The notes under the pieces: generated by a model
Seen by the model: only the letters and a program-made list of their open reading frames with translations
What the model was told of the DNA's origin: nothing
Database searches by the model: none
Position numbers and translations under genes: made by a program
Part shown: piece by piece, positions 1 to 7,326 of the stretch
How positions within the stretch are numbered: position 1 is the first letter of the stretch
Layout of the letters: each line of letters opens with the position of its first letter
Assembly: GCA_028684405.1 (NCBI GenBank)
Contig: JAQUGA010000022.1
Location: forward strand, 1 to 20,112
Length of the DNA: 20,112 nt
Direction: 5' to 3'
From: Bacteroidales bacterium
GTDB taxonomy: Bacteria; Bacteroidota; Bacteroidia; Bacteroidales; WCHB1-69

Positions 1-22
1 ATGGCAATATTCTTTATTTTAA

Positions 23-124
23 GGGGCTTACTTTTCAAAAAACCAAATATTTGATAATATTATTACTGATAGTCAGTTAGTTGCAATTGGATTAAAGCGT
101 TTTTTATTTTTTATCGGACAATAG
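23..124 (+). pseudogene. Possible C-terminal tail of a transposase entering from the left edge
   Basis: An open frame ends at a TAG at 122-124 and reads as a protein tail that includes DSQLVAIGLKRFLFFIGQ just before the stop. In the same frame a stop lies at 20-22. The first 20 bases look coding in a neighbouring frame, so an indel may be present. A transposase tail running almost into the element end (TTTATCGGACAATAG at 110-124) is typical of compact IS4-like elements. The family is a guess, because only about 33 codons are visible and no catalytic residue is in view. Confidence 0.3.
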
Positions 125-126
125 TG

Positions 127-251
127 TATTTCAATAAAAAAAGGAAATGGTTACTGAAATTACTTTCTGTGATTTTTGCTCAACTCGGCAAAGCTAAAGC
201 AAACTATGCTCTGCTCTCGCTTTTCGCAAAAATTGAGTTGAACTATGTCGC
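127..251 (+). repeat. Degenerate relic resembling the IS91 element end
   Basis: Two blocks match the IS91 end seen at 4690 and at 16518, in the same order and orientation. A 16-base match at 127-142 corresponds to 4762-4777 at its core, and a 23-base exact match at 229-251 corresponds to 4794-4816 and 16622-16644. In the intact copies the blocks are nearly adjacent. Here about 70 bp intervene, bounded by TCAACTC at 180-186 and its complement GAGTTGA at 235-241. Sequence to the right of 251 diverges. This could be an old insertion site of a related element or a shared intergenic motif. No protein-coding signal was seen between here and 468. Confidence 0.35.
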
Positions 252-365
252 CTGTAATATTATAGAACAGCAAAAATATTTTATACAGTCGAAAACTTGA
301 AACAAACACACACAAAAACCTCCTGATAAAATCGAATAAAATATAAAAACATGTTACAAAATACA

Positions 366-454
366 TAGGGCTAAATCTCGGATTTATTTCAAGCTGTGCT
401 TCACGTTTACCCTCGTTTTTCGGGGCTGGGTGCTGCGCACCGCTTGAAGCCCTA
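366..454 (-). other. Multi-hairpin structured element downstream of the small gene
   Basis: The segment folds on itself. TAGGGCT at 366-372 pairs with AGCCCTA at 448-454, and TTCAAGC at 388-394 pairs with GCTTGAA at 442-448. Inside are AAATC-tcg-GATTT (373-385), a five-pair stem with a TTTTT loop (411-425) and GGTGC-tgc-GCACC (429-441). On the minus strand it starts 14 nt beyond the stop of the 79-aa gene, so it could be a 3' RNA structure, a terminator-like end, or a cassette-type recombination or REP-like DNA element. It lacks the U-run of a simple intrinsic terminator. No family was recognised. Confidence 0.4.
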
Positions 455-468
455 TTTATTGGCACCAG

Positions 469-708
469 TTATTTCCATAAAACTTCGAATCTTTCTTTAA
501 ATGAAAGTTTTGACTGTTTAACATCCTCATAAATAGCATCAATTGCCTGATATAATTCGCTAATTTCATCATCCGAAAATCGTCTTAATATAATCTCATA
601 ATTTTCGCCCTTTGTCGTTTTTTTCAAAACAATGTCACTATTTTCTAGTTGCTCTGTTTGAAGTGATATCTGATTCTGTCCTTTTGTTACAAAAATTGTT
701 TTATTCAT
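469..708 (-). CDS. Small hypothetical protein (79 aa)
   Basis: The family is not recognised. The 79-residue product has a beta-rich, polar first half and an acidic-helical second half (around residues 44-65), with no cysteines, signal peptide or membrane segment. It starts 4 nt after the stop of the upstream 317-aa membrane protein, with GGAAA just before the ATG, so the two are almost certainly co-transcribed and probably act together. The intergenic spacer that follows contains a strongly folded element. A role as accessory partner or inhibitor of the membrane protein is possible, but nothing in the sequence proves it. Confidence 0.6.
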   Translation of the reverse strand: MNKTIFVTKGQNQISLQTEQLENSDIVLKKTTKGENYEIILRRFSDDEISELYQAIDAIYEDVKQSKLSFKERFEVLWK

Positions 709-712
709 TTTC

Positions 713-1666
713 CTAATTTTTTTGTTGTTTCCAAATTTTAATCAAATCAGATAAACCGTCAGCCACACCTTGAATCATACCAGAATCATATTTCTTATGG
801 AATCCATTTTCTTCATCACAATCAACACAGAGGTAGCCATAAAACTCTTTTTTTCTATCATTATCAGAATTCAAGGTTGGTGCAATTGGCACAACAATCT
901 CACTTTTATATGGAAGAGTCCAAAATTTCTGTCGTTCAATAGAATCCGCTTGCTCTGGAACGGTACCATAATTTAAGAAACTACTATTCTTATAGTATTT
1001 GTCATTGGGAAGATTATTGTTTAAGTAAAAAGCTTTATTTGGCATATCAATGTTGTATAAAATCTCATTAAAACATGTATTATCAACAATCTTATGAACT
1101 ACCTGTTTACAGTTTTTTCTATTAAAGTAACTATTTTCATCTCGACAAAGGGTTTTAATCTCAACATATTCGTTCAATTCACCTCCATTTTCAGTTAAAA
1201 CCTTGATGCATACTGAATATGTGTAATCTAATCTTTTCTCAAAGATATGTTTCAGTTTATTACACACTCCAATAAATACCTTGCTTAGTTGTTCTGGTGT
1301 AATATTATCACCTCTTCTAACCTTATGAATATAAGAAAAAGAGTCTTTTAGAAGAAGAATTGTTTCCCCATAGTAGTTGTAATTCTTGACTAATTCTTGT
1401 TTGTTTTGCCTTGTATTAAGAGTATCTATTTTTTCATCTTTTATGTCAATTTTACTTTCAAGTTTGTCTATTTCTTTTAGATATTGAATTATAACTTTAA
1501 TCAAAAAGGTGAAAATAAAAATAGTCACACCATATTTTATTGACCGTAATCTTTCGAATTCAAAATATTTTTCCATTAAGAAAAAAGTTCCTGCTGAAGT
1601 AGTAATAGAGCCAAAATACCATTTTGTACTCCACCGAAAAGCCTCTTTTATAGTACGTTTAAACAT
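713..1666 (-). CDS. Membrane protein with coiled coil and GAF-like C-terminal domain
   Basis: The 317-aa product has a clear hydrophobic helix at residues 45-61 and a weaker one at about 17-31, then a charged coiled-coil stretch at about 62-95. The C-terminal region (about 140-310) alternates strands and helices. It contains VVPIAP and FYGYLCVDCDEENGF followed by a final helix, a pattern like the GAF fold, which often binds small ligands or acts as a sensor. The likely layout is a membrane anchor with a cytoplasmic sensor. It is first in a two-gene operon with the 79-aa gene. Its neighbours are defence or accessory genes, so a membrane-acting defence role is plausible. The GAF call is by eye and could be another alpha/beta sensor fold. 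Nothing in the sequence contradicts the start at 1666. Confidence 0.65.
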   Translation of the reverse strand: MFKRTIKEAFRWSTKWYFGSITTSAGTFFLMEKYFEFERLRSIKYGVTIFIFTFLIKVIIQYLKEIDKLESKIDIKDEKIDTLNTRQNKQELVKNYNYYGETILLLKDSFSYIHKVRRGDNITPEQLSKVFIGVCNKLKHIFEKRLDYTYSVCIKVLTENGGELNEYVEIKTLCRDENSYFNRKNCKQVVHKIVDNTCFNEILYNIDMPNKAFYLNNNLPNDKYYKNSSFLNYGTVPEQADSIERQKFWTLPYKSEIVVPIAPTLNSDNDRKKEFYGYLCVDCDEENGFHKKYDSGMIQGVADGLSDLIKIWKQQKN

Positions 1667-1701
1667 TAATGGTGATTTATATTGTTAATATGTTTTTTAT
1701 T

Positions 1702-1835
1702 GGTGCTAACGTTTTGGCGCTTGGCGCAGTGGTGGATTTCGGAGCACAAAACTGTCAATGTACCACAAAAGTTGATGCGAGGAAGAATGTTCAATTATCC
1801 ACCTCACCCGCCTTTGAGCCAAACGCCTGTTACCA
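1702..1835. repeat. Large imperfect palindrome, attC-like
   Basis: The arm at 1702-1735 (starting GGTGCTAACG) is complementary to the arm at 1797-1835 (ending CTGTTACC), with several unpaired bases on one side and a loop of about 61 nt. The ends carry GCTAAC and GTTACC. Integron attC sites also end in inverted AAC/GTT cores, pair imperfectly and carry extrahelical bases. Here the spacer lies directly downstream of the 850-aa gene's stop (minus strand), where the attC of a cassette would be. The cores do not match the RYYYAAC/GTTRRRY consensus perfectly and no integron integrase is visible, so this is a candidate only. The rest of 1667-1853 holds no gene. Confidence 0.4.
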
Positions 1836-1853
1836 GCTGGCGTTCTTATTTTA

Positions 1854-4406
1854 TCAAACAATTTCATATTCTCCTGTTGAATGTGAAACTGGTATTACTT
1901 CTATTGTTGTACTAAATTTTATGTCTTTTTCAGGAATACTTGTCCAACCTTCCAATTCATCAGAATAGAAATAACCTTTGGTATGATTTTCCTTTACGTA
2001 TTTCACTTTAATTTTCTCGCCATAATTCGGTTCTTCTGATTGCTCCAAATATTCTGTTCGTGTCAAGGAAATAGTTTTTCTGTCGTCATTAATTTCATAA
2101 ATGTAAAAATGAAAACTGTCGCCAATTGGCAGATACTTTGGTAAATCATCAATTTCAACAAAGGCAAAATTTGAAACTGCTTTTCTTAAAATAAACGCCT
2201 GAACTGTAAAGCCGTTTTGACTTAATTCAATTTGAGCACTATTTTCAAAGTAGCCAATAACCTTTCCCATTAAAGGTGCGTCAATATCAATTGCCCCTGC
2301 CCATTCATCAAATTGGTGAGTGAATTGTCTTTTGATACTAAATTTTAGACTGTTCTTTTCAGCATCAAATTCTGATACTACAGCTTTTATCGTATCACCT
2401 TGTTTGTAAATATTTTCAAACCTTCCTACTGAACCATAGCCAATTTCAAACCAGTGAATGAAGCCAGTATTTGTCCCTCCAGAATATTTCACTGCAAGTC
2501 CTTTTTCTGGAACAACTTTAGTAATTTCTACATCAACAACTTTTTTTGAATTTGCATCAAAGTATTCCAATTCTGGAGTTTTGGAAAGTCGCTTAATCGA
2601 AACATCTATTCTCTTTTTGTCGGTATCAATTGCAACGATAATTACTTCAACTTTATCATCAACCTTAAATTTGGATGTGTTGCATTCTTCAAGCTTCCAT
2701 GAAATTTCTTGCTTAGGAAAACCACATTCAAGTCCTTCTTCAATTTCACAGATAACTGAAAACTCATTAATCTGCTTAACGGTTACATTAATTATGTCAT
2801 GGGGTTGCAACTTTTTAAAACTGTTGCTTTCCCACGGGTCTGAAAGAGTTTCTAAATAACCAACAAAGTTTGAGGAAAATGAAGTATAGTTATCAATGAT
2901 AACATTCAATTCCGTTCCGATTGGAAATTTGGTAATAAGGTCAAGAAAACGGCTTGGCGTTGCCTTAAATTTAGGAATGTAAATCCAATGCTTTAGATCG
3001 GGCGTTGAAACTTTCAATCCGCTTTGTAAACCTTGTTTGTCAATTTGTATTTTTTCAACTTTACAAGGATAAACTTTATCTTCATTTAAAACTGCTTCAA
3101 TAAAATGTTTAGGGTCGGAAACAGTCCCTTTGTTTGATAGAATAATATGCTGTTTATCGCTGTCAAAATCTTTGATAGTTAAATAAAGTTCATCTTCAAC
3201 CTTGAATACTTTTCGTGCATCTGAGATTTCAATATCTGAAAGTAGATTATTGGGAAGTTCAAACTTCAAACCAAATGCGTTTACTACAACCATTTCTTTT
3301 TGGACACTATCAACAATCGCAGGAACTAAGCTTCCATTTGAATTGTATTCTTTGAAACTTTCCCAAGCTAGATATGCAATTGTAGCTTTGTTAGGTCGCA
3401 ATGAGTAACAGGTAACAATATATTCTTGACCTTCAACTGAAACGCATTTTATTTTTGGGTTTTTGTTTATTTGGTCAAATCCTTTTGAATGGGTCAGGAT
3501 TTTAGTAACTGTTGTTGCTCTTTCATAACCGTTGTTGCCTCTTGCCAAAACATAAACAGAATTGTAATTTTCTGTTGCGTAATAGTCAGCCCATTTTGTA
3601 TATGCTGCCGCACCTTGACTTTCCCAAGTTTCATCTTTCCCAACGAGTATTACACCAACTTTTAGGTTCTTTGAAATGTATTTTAGATTGGTTCTTTCGT
3701 CAAACTCTCGGGTTGCTAATTCCTTGAACCAATGAAATAATCCGTTTGCTTCGGTATTATATTCTGAGCTTGGAGGTAAAGTGTCAATGAGTTCACCGTA
3801 AAAATGGAATTCGGGTAAAAGAATATTTAGAAAAAGTCCTTTGTCATTCGTTGGTACAAGCGTTTCAAACTCCTTTTTTGTTTCATCATCAAACTCATTC
3901 AGTTTTTTGCGAAAGGTTGTAAGAACTTCTTTTCGGTTATTTCTTAAAATAACGTGAGTTGTAAGCAAATCAATTGCTTTCGAAGATGGTTTGTTCAAAT
4001 AATCCTTTGCCTTGGCGATTAAACCGGTTTGAACAAAGTTTAAAGTGGCATTGTAGAAGTTTAGGTTATGGTCTTTTTTATCAAAGCTCAAACAAATAAT
4101 TGCTTCGCCCTCTTTTAAAATGTTTTGTTGATTTTCAGCAGTTACCCATTCAATTTTACATTTTGGCAAAATGGGATTTTCAAAATTTTGATTGTAATCT
4201 TGAATTATACTGTTGATAGTTCCTTGGTATTCTTGTTCAACACTATATTTTCTAACTCCTTTGCCAGCCCATCCGAAAAAAGCCGCAATATCCGCTAAAA
4301 CAATTTTTCCTTTTGACCATACTTCGCCAAAAAGGTATATGTAGCCGAAAGCAATAAGCAAAGGGGTTACACCGAAAACCAAAATCATTTTTAGCAACTC
4401 ATTCAT
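1854..4406 (-). CDS. Membrane-anchored protein with repeated S1-type RNA-binding modules
   Basis: The 850-aa product opens with one strong hydrophobic helix (about residues 6-27). A region of about 300 residues follows (about 55-350) that I do not recognise. The C-terminal half is a chain of OB/S1-like modules at about 362-428, 535-605, 622-692 and 710-785, with weaker ones at about 445-525 and 795-850. The best modules show the S1 pattern: a strand, a glycine-rich turn, a later Gx(D/T)xxxxxV-type strand such as QGDTIKAVV, then D..K..xxFSIKR or TISLTR. S1 modules normally bind single-stranded RNA. A membrane tether combined with an S1 chain suggests an RNA-surveillance or defence role at the membrane, which is inference. 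Its ATG overlaps the upstream gene's stop (ATGA), so the two are translationally coupled. Confidence 0.7.
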   Translation of the reverse strand: MNELLKMILVFGVTPLLIAFGYIYLFGEVWSKGKIVLADIAAFFGWAGKGVRKYSVEQEYQGTINSIIQDYNQNFENPILPKCKIEWVTAENQQNILKEGEAIICLSFDKKDHNLNFYNATLNFVQTGLIAKAKDYLNKPSSKAIDLLTTHVILRNNRKEVLTTFRKKLNEFDDETKKEFETLVPTNDKGLFLNILLPEFHFYGELIDTLPPSSEYNTEANGLFHWFKELATREFDERTNLKYISKNLKVGVILVGKDETWESQGAAAYTKWADYYATENYNSVYVLARGNNGYERATTVTKILTHSKGFDQINKNPKIKCVSVEGQEYIVTCYSLRPNKATIAYLAWESFKEYNSNGSLVPAIVDSVQKEMVVVNAFGLKFELPNNLLSDIEISDARKVFKVEDELYLTIKDFDSDKQHIILSNKGTVSDPKHFIEAVLNEDKVYPCKVEKIQIDKQGLQSGLKVSTPDLKHWIYIPKFKATPSRFLDLITKFPIGTELNVIIDNYTSFSSNFVGYLETLSDPWESNSFKKLQPHDIINVTVKQINEFSVICEIEEGLECGFPKQEISWKLEECNTSKFKVDDKVEVIIVAIDTDKKRIDVSIKRLSKTPELEYFDANSKKVVDVEITKVVPEKGLAVKYSGGTNTGFIHWFEIGYGSVGRFENIYKQGDTIKAVVSEFDAEKNSLKFSIKRQFTHQFDEWAGAIDIDAPLMGKVIGYFENSAQIELSQNGFTVQAFILRKAVSNFAFVEIDDLPKYLPIGDSFHFYIYEINDDRKTISLTRTEYLEQSEEPNYGEKIKVKYVKENHTKGYFYSDELEGWTSIPEKDIKFSTTIEVIPVSHSTGEYEIV

Positions 4407-4642
4407 TTCTTAATTTCTTTTTTACGGTTATACTCTTCTACACAAACAGGGCTGTCACAAATGAAATCAAAAGCGTTGGCTTGTCGTGGAATAATCAGTT
4501 GTATGTTTTCCAATGAAATAACTTTAGAGCAAACTTTGCAAAGTCGTTCTCCCTTTTCAATCGGTTCCATTTCGTTGAGTGATTGGAGTAACTTTTTTAA
4601 GTCCTCTTTAAAAACAGCTGGTATTTTATTCTTTTCTGTCAT
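4403..4642 (-). CDS. Small four-cysteine (zinc-ribbon-like) protein
   Basis: This 79-aa product has paired cysteines at C35-x2-C38 and C62-x4-C67, a spacing that fits a small zinc-binding knuckle or ribbon. The N-terminal third is a charged helix (about residues 9-25) and the C-terminus is lysine-rich. It is the first gene of a two-gene unit and shares a 4-nt ATGA overlap with the S1-repeat membrane protein. The family is not recognised. It could bind nucleic acid or regulate or stabilise the partner. No metal-independent catalytic motif is visible. Confidence 0.6.
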   Translation of the reverse strand: MTEKNKIPAVFKEDLKKLLQSLNEMEPIEKGERLCKVCSKVISLENIQLIIPRQANAFDFICDSPVCVEEYNRKKEIKK

Positions 4643-4689
4643 GTAAACTATATTCTTTTTTTGGTAGCCTGTCTTTTACGCTTGCTGGT

Positions 4690-5229
4690 AACTATTAGTA
4701 TTTTATTCATCGTTTCCCCACAAAAATACCAAAAAAATGAAATGATTCACTTTTTTTTAAATATTTCAATAAAAAAATAGGGAAATGATTAATAAAATTG
4801 AGTTGAACTATGTCGCAGTTTGTTTCTATGGGCTTTCTATCTTGCGACTTTCAACGAATGGATATTATTTAATGATTTATGAACAGTTTTTTGTTTTGTT
4901 TAGTCATTTTTTGCAAAATTATAGTCAATAAAAAAATGGTGAAGATGCTTTTTGATTTTGTTTTTTTGGACTGGACATAATTCTTCCATTATGGATATTG
5001 CTGAACCATTGATTTTTAAAAAAAAAGTCTTCAAAGAACGTCAATGTTTATATCATTTTTAGCCATATTCGGTGCTTGTTGGCATAATTTTTCTTCTTCT
5101 TAGCATTAATCCATCATTACATTTGGGACAACGAAATGGATCTTTTCCGGTAAGTTCTCGCCACACATCGCTTGCACACAGACCTTCAAGTCGTGAAAAA
5201 TAAACTGTTTTGGATATGAGTTTGTAAAC
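4690..5229 (-). repeat. 540-bp direct repeat, copy 1 (IS91 oriIS end plus transposase 3' end)
   Basis: This segment matches 16518-17057 base for base as far as I can read, with a constant offset of 11,828 and no indels. It covers the non-coding element end and the last 56-57 codons of the transposase. Such identity means recent duplication or transposition. The copies lie in the same orientation and enclose the recombinase, the rest of the transposase and the whole methyltransferase-Z1-AIPR operon. Confidence 0.95.
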
Positions 5230-6219
5230 CAATTTAAGAGTTTCACCCATGTTTCTAATGGATAAAAAGCCATAGTAACGAATTTTGCAAAAACCACAAG
5301 GTAAAACATGTTGCAAAAACCGTCGAATAAACTCATTGGCATCCAGTTTTATGGTCTTTTTTATTCCGTTATTTTTGTAATCCTTATAAATAAAAGTAAC
5401 ATTATGACCATCGTGCTCAATAAGTCGATTGTTAGAAATGGCTACTCGATGTGTGTAATTACCAAGGTACTTAACAATACCATTTACGTTTGAAAAAGGT
5501 TTTTCTGCATAAACAACCCATTTCTTTTTGTAGCAAATGCTTTTTAAGTGAGCAATATTTAATATGTCGCTTGACAGCTTAATCGTTTCATTTTTAATAG
5601 CTTGCTCCATTAATTGAAACAAAATTCCTCTAAAAACCAGACTCATAATTTTAACTGGTAAAAAAAACTTTTCAGACGAATAAATCCATTCCATTTGATC
5701 TTCCGACAAACCACCTGCAGGTACAATCATGTGTATGTGTGGATGATATGAAAGATTTTGTCCCCACGTATGCAAAACTGATACTGCTCCAGCCTGTATT
5801 CCAATGTGTTGGTTTTTTGCTGCCAATGTCATTAAACTTTGTGCTGATGCCTTAAAAAGCAAATTGTATGCTTCTCCTTGATTCAACATGAAAAGTGTAT
5901 TAAGTTCATGAGGTATCGTAAATACAAAGTGAAAGTGTTTTACAGGTGGCAGGTTTGATGCTAATTTATCAACCCATTGCTCCTTTTTAATAAATTGACA
6001 CTTTGGACAATGTCTGTTGCGACAAGAATTGTACCCATTGCGAACATAACCACAACTTTCACAAAAACTTTCATGTCCTCCCAACATAGATGTACGACAT
6101 AAACTTATGGCATTTAAAGCTTTTATTTGCTCAACACACAAGATGTTCGACTTCTTATATATTTCTGCGTGATGTCTGAAAATATCAGACAATTCCATAT
6201 TTTGTCTTGCATTTATCAT
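5059..6219 (-). CDS. tnpA: IS91-family HUH transposase
   Basis: The 386-aa product nicks and rejoins single-stranded DNA for rolling-circle transposition. The N-terminal zinc-binding region has C53-x2-C56 and the C66...C71-x2-C74 cluster (NRHCPKC). The HUH metal site is HPHIH (H159, H161, H163). Two tyrosines spaced by four, Y251 and Y255 in YLGNY, match the catalytic pair described for IS91. A further tyrosine pair lies in RYYGFLS (315-316), and a C-terminal CPKC is at 364-367. The length is normal for the family and no stop or frameshift is seen, so it may be active. The gene starts 11 nt after the recombinase stop, so the two form one transcript. The last 56-57 codons are duplicated at 16887-17057. 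Confidence 0.93.
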   Translation of the reverse strand: MINARQNMELSDIFRHHAEIYKKSNILCVEQIKALNAISLCRTSMLGGHESFCESCGYVRNGYNSCRNRHCPKCQFIKKEQWVDKLASNLPPVKHFHFVFTIPHELNTLFMLNQGEAYNLLFKASAQSLMTLAAKNQHIGIQAGAVSVLHTWGQNLSYHPHIHMIVPAGGLSEDQMEWIYSSEKFFLPVKIMSLVFRGILFQLMEQAIKNETIKLSSDILNIAHLKSICYKKKWVVYAEKPFSNVNGIVKYLGNYTHRVAISNNRLIEHDGHNVTFIYKDYKNNGIKKTIKLDANEFIRRFLQHVLPCGFCKIRYYGFLSIRNMGETLKLVYKLISKTVYFSRLEGLCASDVWRELTGKDPFRCPKCNDGLMLRRRKIMPTSTEYG

Positions 6220-6230
6220 CCATTTGCATA

Positions 6231-7109
6231 TTAAATACTCATAGAATCTAAAGGCGAAATCACTTTCGACAAGCTAATGTTTGTTAGACTAATGTACCCA
6301 GAAGTGGTTTTAAGCGAGTTGTGTCCCATAAAATGCTGTATCAATTTTACATTAACACCTTGCTCAATTAGATGTGTTGCAAAACAATGACGTAAAGTAT
6401 GAAATGATATTTTTTTCTTTATGCCCGCTCTTTCTGCACTGTTTTTTACAATTTCATTCAGTGTTGTTGCCGATAAAGGTCTGTTGGGCCTGCCCTGAGG
6501 TTCAAAAAGGTACACTTTTGGTCTTTCAGCCTTAAAATAAATACGAAGCACCTCAAGTGTCTTTGTTGACAAAATTGTATATCTGTCTTTTTTTCCTTTA
6601 CCCAGAACCACATGCACTTGCATACGACCTGAGTCAATTGCAGAAGGTTTTATTTGTTGTATCTCCTGTCTTCGCATGCCCGATGAATACGCCAGCATGA
6701 TTAATGCTTTGTGTTTTATGTTCTTGGTACAGACTATCATTCTCCGAATCTCTTCTTGCGAAAGTATCTCGGGCAACTTTTTTTCTCGCCTAGGACGCTT
6801 GATTTTAAAAGCATTCCACTCTCGTTTCAACACGTCTGTTTGAAGAATTTTAAACGCACTAATGGTCTGGTTTATCAAAGAAACAGAAATTTTCTCTTCC
6901 GTAATACGTTTGTGCAAATACTGCTTTAATTCTTCTACGGTAACGTCTTTTATCGATTTCAAAAAATGTTTCTCAACACTCAATAAAAGGCCTCGATAAG
7001 TTTTAATACTGCTTGAGCTGTAATTGCGATACTGCATCTCAAAAACCAATTGCTCAATACTTGATGATTCTTTTTTCATACGATGATTTTTTTGGTTAAT
7101 AATCCCCAA
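6231..7109 (-). CDS. Tyrosine recombinase passenger of the IS91 element
   Basis: The 292-aa product is a XerC/D-type site-specific recombinase. It has an N-terminal SAM-like core-binding domain (about residues 15-100) and a C-terminal catalytic domain with the full set of residues: R146 in GMRRQE, K173 in GKGKKDRY, H237 and R240 in HTLRH, H263 in MGHNS and nucleophile Y272 in SGYISL. Some IS91-family elements carry just such a phage-integrase-like gene upstream of tnpA. Its role in transposition is unclear. It lacks the extra IntI-specific helix as far as I can tell, so it should not be read as an integron integrase. M11 or M12 are alternative starts. Confidence 0.9.
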   Translation of the reverse strand: MGIINQKNHRMKKESSSIEQLVFEMQYRNYSSSSIKTYRGLLLSVEKHFLKSIKDVTVEELKQYLHKRITEEKISVSLINQTISAFKILQTDVLKREWNAFKIKRPRREKKLPEILSQEEIRRMIVCTKNIKHKALIMLAYSSGMRRQEIQQIKPSAIDSGRMQVHVVLGKGKKDRYTILSTKTLEVLRIYFKAERPKVYLFEPQGRPNRPLSATTLNEIVKNSAERAGIKKKISFHTLRHCFATHLIEQGVNVKLIQHFMGHNSLKTTSGYISLTNISLSKVISPLDSMSI

Positions 7110-7131
7110 AAATAATCATCTGTCTGGATTG

Positions 7132-7198
7132 TCGCCACAACAGTGGCGATTTAGTTCAACGACCCGTATATGTTGTCGTAGCATCCCGAAGGGTGCTA
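7132..7198. other. Paired stem-loops between the IS91 element and the AIPR gene
   Basis: TCGCCAC (7132-7138) pairs perfectly with GTGGCGA (7143-7149) around a 4-nt loop. TAGCATCC (7179-7186) pairs with GGGTGCTA (7191-7198); on the minus strand this stem closes on a C-UUCG-G tetraloop, which is unusually stable in RNA. The second stem lies about 130 nt beyond the AIPR stop and could end or protect that operon's transcript, but no T-run follows. The first stem may mark the terIS end of the IS91 element. The remaining bases of 7110-7326 hold no gene I can support. Confidence 0.45.
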
Positions 7199-7326
7199 TG
7201 CAATATATACATTGTTGTGTTTTCGTTATTTCCTTTCAGTCTGCAAGGTGTTGGCAAAGACATACTTATTGACAAGTTTTGGTTAGTGTTGTTGGCTTTT
7301 GAGTGACTTGACAATGTGTATGGCTG

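Larger units (their letters stand above)
4690..7153 (-). mobile_element. IS91-family element with tyrosine-recombinase passenger
   Basis: This is a complete-looking element with a recombinase gene followed by an HUH transposase gene, both on the minus strand. The end next to the transposase stop (the oriIS side in IS91) is set at 4690 because a second copy at 16518 starts at the same base with different flanking DNA. The shared edge is AAC on the plus strand (GTT on the minus), which may be target sequence. Near this end GTATTTT (4698-4704) pairs with AAAATAC (4723-4729). The other end is uncertain (about 7110-7260). I place it at 7153, where GTTGAACTA recurs inverted (7152-7160) relative to 4802-4810. 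IS91 elements transpose by rolling circle and make no target duplication. The 416 bp from 4643 to 5058 hold no gene beyond this element end and a 47-bp junction. Confidence 0.75.

Noticed and set aside
160..465. 101-codon open frame on the minus strand
   Set aside because: It runs across the structured element and IS91-like relic, has no recognisable domain and has an odd composition. It is more likely a chance frame in non-coding DNA.
1669..1968. Plus-strand open frames across the 1667-1853 spacer
   Set aside because: They lie over the palindrome and the 3' end of the S1-repeat gene on the other strand and show no domain pattern.
4802..4810. GAAC at 4805-4808 as the IS91 target, putting the element end at 4808/4809
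   Set aside because: The two copies stay identical for 119 bp further left, to 4690/16518, so the shared edge there is the better estimate of the end. It stays possible only if the flank itself was duplicated.
6231..7109. Integron integrase (IntI)
   Set aside because: It sits 11 nt from an IS91 transposase in one transcript, a known passenger arrangement, and I could not see the IntI-specific insertion.
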